Shown here: positions 5,606 through 7,163 of the stretch, piece after piece | Layout: each line of letters starts with the position of its first letter | How positions within the stretch are numbered: position 1 is the stretch's first letter | Translations under genes and position numbers: made by a program | Source: an uncultured bacterium | GTDB lineage: Bacteria; Cyanobacteriota; Vampirovibrionia; Gastranaerophilales; Gastranaerophilaceae | DNA: 7,163 nucleotides | Direction: 5' to 3' | NCBI GenBank assembly: GCA_949286405.1 | Contig: CASECH010000167.1 | Span: 1 to 7,163, forward strand | Notes under the pieces: generated by a model | Told to the model about the DNA's origin: nothing | Database searches by the model: none | What the model saw: the letters and a program-made list of their open reading frames with translations, nothing else

Positions 5606-5622
5606 AAAAAGAGAGAGTTATA

Positions 5623-7163
5623 ATGAGTACAATCAAGGTAACACAAGCAGGATTATCATATTCTTCTCAAGCTCTTCAAAATCCGAAGGGTAAAAAGATT
5701 GTGTTGTCAAATCCTTCAAGAACTACTTCTTTTAGTACTACCGCATCACAAAATATAACTAACTCTACAAGGACTACTGCTTTCTCTGATTTGGAAAGAG
5801 TGGGTAAAGCTAACTTCCAATTTGCAGCAAGATCCAATACAATGGCTTTATACTCAAATACTTTTGATTATAGTTCTTTAAGAGCTAGTTTGAATAGTAA
5901 TGCAGGTAAAAATATTATAGGTAATAACACTTTTGTAATGCCTCAAAATTTTGCACCGCAGGTTTCAACAAAGGCGAATAAGTATGAAACAGCTTTAATG
6001 GCAATGTCTTTGCTTAAAGAAGGACTCGGTGCTATTGGTAGTTTGAATACAAAATCTGATGTAAGTTCAACAAGATCAGGAGCACAAACTACTAATACAA
6101 GTTCTAATGCAGGTTTATCCGCAATGAAGAATGCAAAAGATTCTACTACACTGAGAGGTGCAATTGATACTGCGACAGCAGAAAGAGCTTCTTTAGCTGA
6201 ACAAAAGGCACAAATAGATAGTTCTATTGATTCTTTAAAAACAGATGCTGAAACTGCAAAAAGTGATATGGATTGTATGAAACAAGAAGTCAGTGAGCAA
6301 AAAGATCTTGTATCTGGCTTGAAAAAAGATTTAACCGAATCTCAAGGTCAGTTGAATACTTCTAAAAAGACATTAGAAAATGCTAAGACTGCTTTAGGTG
6401 AAGCAGGAGCTGATGTAAGAAATGCAATAGCTTCTGAAGATACTGCAAATAAAAACTTAGATGCAGCACAATCAGGCTTAAGTAATGCTGAAAGTAATTT
6501 AGCTTCAGCAAAACAACAACTAGCATCTTTGAGTCTAACTGATCCAGGTTATGCAGCAGCTCAAGCTGCAGTGAATAGTGCTCAAGCTCAAGTTGATTCT
6601 GCAAAAGCTAAAGTTCAACAAGCAGAAGATGATTTAGCTAAAGCTCAACAAACAAGAGCAGAAGCTGAAGATAAATACGCGAAAGCTGATGCAGCTCAAG
6701 AGAAAGCTTTAGCTAATTATACTAAGATTGAAACTCAAGTTGATAATCTTGAAAAGACTGTTAAAGAAAAAGAAACTCAACTTAAAAAAGAACAAGAATC
6801 TTTGAATAAATTACAAGATAAACTTGATTCTGCAGAAGGAGCTATAAAGAAATACGAAGAGGCTCTTGATAAACAAAAAGACTTGGAAAAGAGTATCAAG
6901 GAATACGATAGTGAAATTAAAGATCAGAAAGATCGTTTAGACAAACTTCAAAAACAAGAGGCAAAAGATTTAGAAAAAACTAATAAGGATGTTTCTAAAC
7001 TACTTGGAAATATTGCTGAACGTAACGATAGCATAGACAATGATAACGGAAAAACTACTGTAAAAGAAAGATTTGCGTTGAGAAGAAATTCTCGAGATAA
7101 TGCTAAGACAGAAGCTCTACAACAAAAACAAGCTGAATTGCAAGAAAGAGTAAATTATACTAA
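5623..7163 (+). CDS. Long coiled-coil protein of unknown function (3'-truncated by window)
   Basis: An ATG at 5623 opens a frame with no stop to the window end (513 codons plus 2 nt), so the true protein is longer. I do not recognise it. Residues 1-166 are Ser/Thr/Asn-rich and probably mostly disordered, with a short amphipathic stretch KYETALMAMSLLKEGLGAI (120-138). Residues from about 180 to at least 460 are Ala/Gln/Lys/Glu/Asp-rich helix with clear heptads: L279-A282-L286-A289-L293-A296-L300-L303, a helix break SLSLTDPGY (302-310), then V317-A320-V324-A327-V331-A334-L338-A341. The next part is highly charged (KEKETQLKKEQESL). After about 467 comes an Asn/Asp/Arg-rich interval (RNDSIDNDNGK, LRRNSRDN), then more helix. 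There is one cysteine (218), no Sec signal peptide and no transmembrane segment. The ribosome-binding site is poor (GAGAGAG at 5611-5617), unlike the strong AGGAG sites of its neighbours. A cytoplasmic scaffold, filament protein or non-Sec secreted substrate are all possible; none is shown. Confidence 0.88.
   Translation, partial: MSTIKVTQAGLSYSSQALQNPKGKKIVLSNPSRTTSFSTTASQNITNSTRTTAFSDLERVGKANFQFAARSNTMALYSNTFDYSSLRASLNSNAGKNIIGNNTFVMPQNFAPQVSTKANKYETALMAMSLLKEGLGAIGSLNTKSDVSSTRSGAQTTNTSSNAGLSAMKNAKDSTTLRGAIDTATAERASLAEQKAQIDSSIDSLKTDAETAKSDMDCMKQEVSEQKDLVSGLKKDLTESQGQLNTSKKTLENAKTALGEAGADVRNAIASEDTANKNLDAAQSGLSNAESNLASAKQQLASLSLTDPGYAAAQAAVNSAQAQVDSAKAKVQQAEDDLAKAQQTRAEAEDKYAKADAAQEKALANYTKIETQVDNLEKTVKEKETQLKKEQESLNKLQDKLDSAEGAIKKYEEALDKQKDLEKSIKEYDSEIKDQKDRLDKLQKQEAKDLEKTNKDVSKLLGNIAERNDSIDNDNGKTTVKERFALRRNSRDNAKTEALQQKQAELQERVNYT

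Larger units (their letters stand above)
5063..5622. other. Long AT-rich divergent intergenic region
   Basis: About 560 nt between the divergent cobO (-) and coiled-coil (+) starts, with no convincing gene on either strand. The cobO-proximal part (5110-5205) is less AT-rich and holds a perfect dyad nested inside an 8-bp inverted repeat. The rest is extremely AT-rich with A and T runs and several small dyads: ACCAG/CTGGT at 5316-5328, AAGTGT/ACACTT at 5375-5395 and AATGTAAAT/ATTTACATT at 5443-5472. I see no tRNA or known ncRNA signature. Confidence 0.7.

Noticed and set aside
6383..6604. A - strand Leu/His/Gln-rich 73-codon frame
   Set aside because: It is the reverse reading of Gln/Ala/Leu-rich heptad codons in the coiled-coil gene; its composition is an artefact.
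6460..6660. HlyD-type membrane-fusion protein from the hairpin-like coiled coil
   Set aside because: No N-terminal membrane anchor, no lipoyl halves and no neighbouring transporter; similarity is only in Ala-rich heptads.

Overview
This window is AT-rich bacterial chromosome with ordinary housekeeping genes around two less familiar loci. The genes use standard Shine-Dalgarno sites (AGGAG or GGAGG) and a mix of ATG, GTG and TTG starts. The low GC, the AT-rich intergenic DNA and the style of the small secreted proteins would fit a gut-type low-GC lineage such as Gastranaerophilales (Melainabacteria/Vampirovibrionia). That placement is an impression from sequence style; only a phylogeny of UvrA, S2 or EF-Ts could settle it.

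Layout. Positions 1-1056 (+) are the C-terminal third of the excision-repair ATPase UvrA, cut by the window start. Two tandem + strand genes follow (1111-1785 and 1846-2466). They encode diverged paralogous proteins with signal peptides and no function I recognise; the second has a strong promoter of its own. A symmetric hairpin with A and T tracts (about 2499-2537) is a bidirectional terminator between this + strand block and the convergent - strand block. The - strand block is rpsB (4255-3488) then tsf (3417-2554), ribosomal protein S2 and elongation factor EF-Ts, in the usual order. rpsB has a recognisable promoter and a structured leader of about 100 nt; a second hairpin lies between rpsB and tsf. 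Upstream, also on the - strand and separated by its own intrinsic terminator, is cobO (5062-4529), the ATP:corrinoid adenosyltransferase.

A very AT-rich, apparently noncoding stretch of about 560 nt (5063-5622) separates cobO from a divergent + strand gene. It holds a perfect 12-bp inverted repeat, an 8-bp inverted repeat enclosing it, two further weaker dyads and a possible promoter. The gene from 5623 to the window end is open (at least 513 codons, no stop). It encodes a Ser/Thr/Asn-rich N-terminal region followed by long heptad coiled coils, with a likely helical-hairpin turn near residue 304-312. It lacks an export signal and is unlike any family I can name.

How they fit together: rpsB-tsf is a translation operon and uvrA and cobO are stand-alone housekeeping or cofactor genes. 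No window-wide system is evident. The least explained items are the secreted paralog pair, the rpsB leader RNA, the cobO-side palindrome and the long coiled-coil protein.
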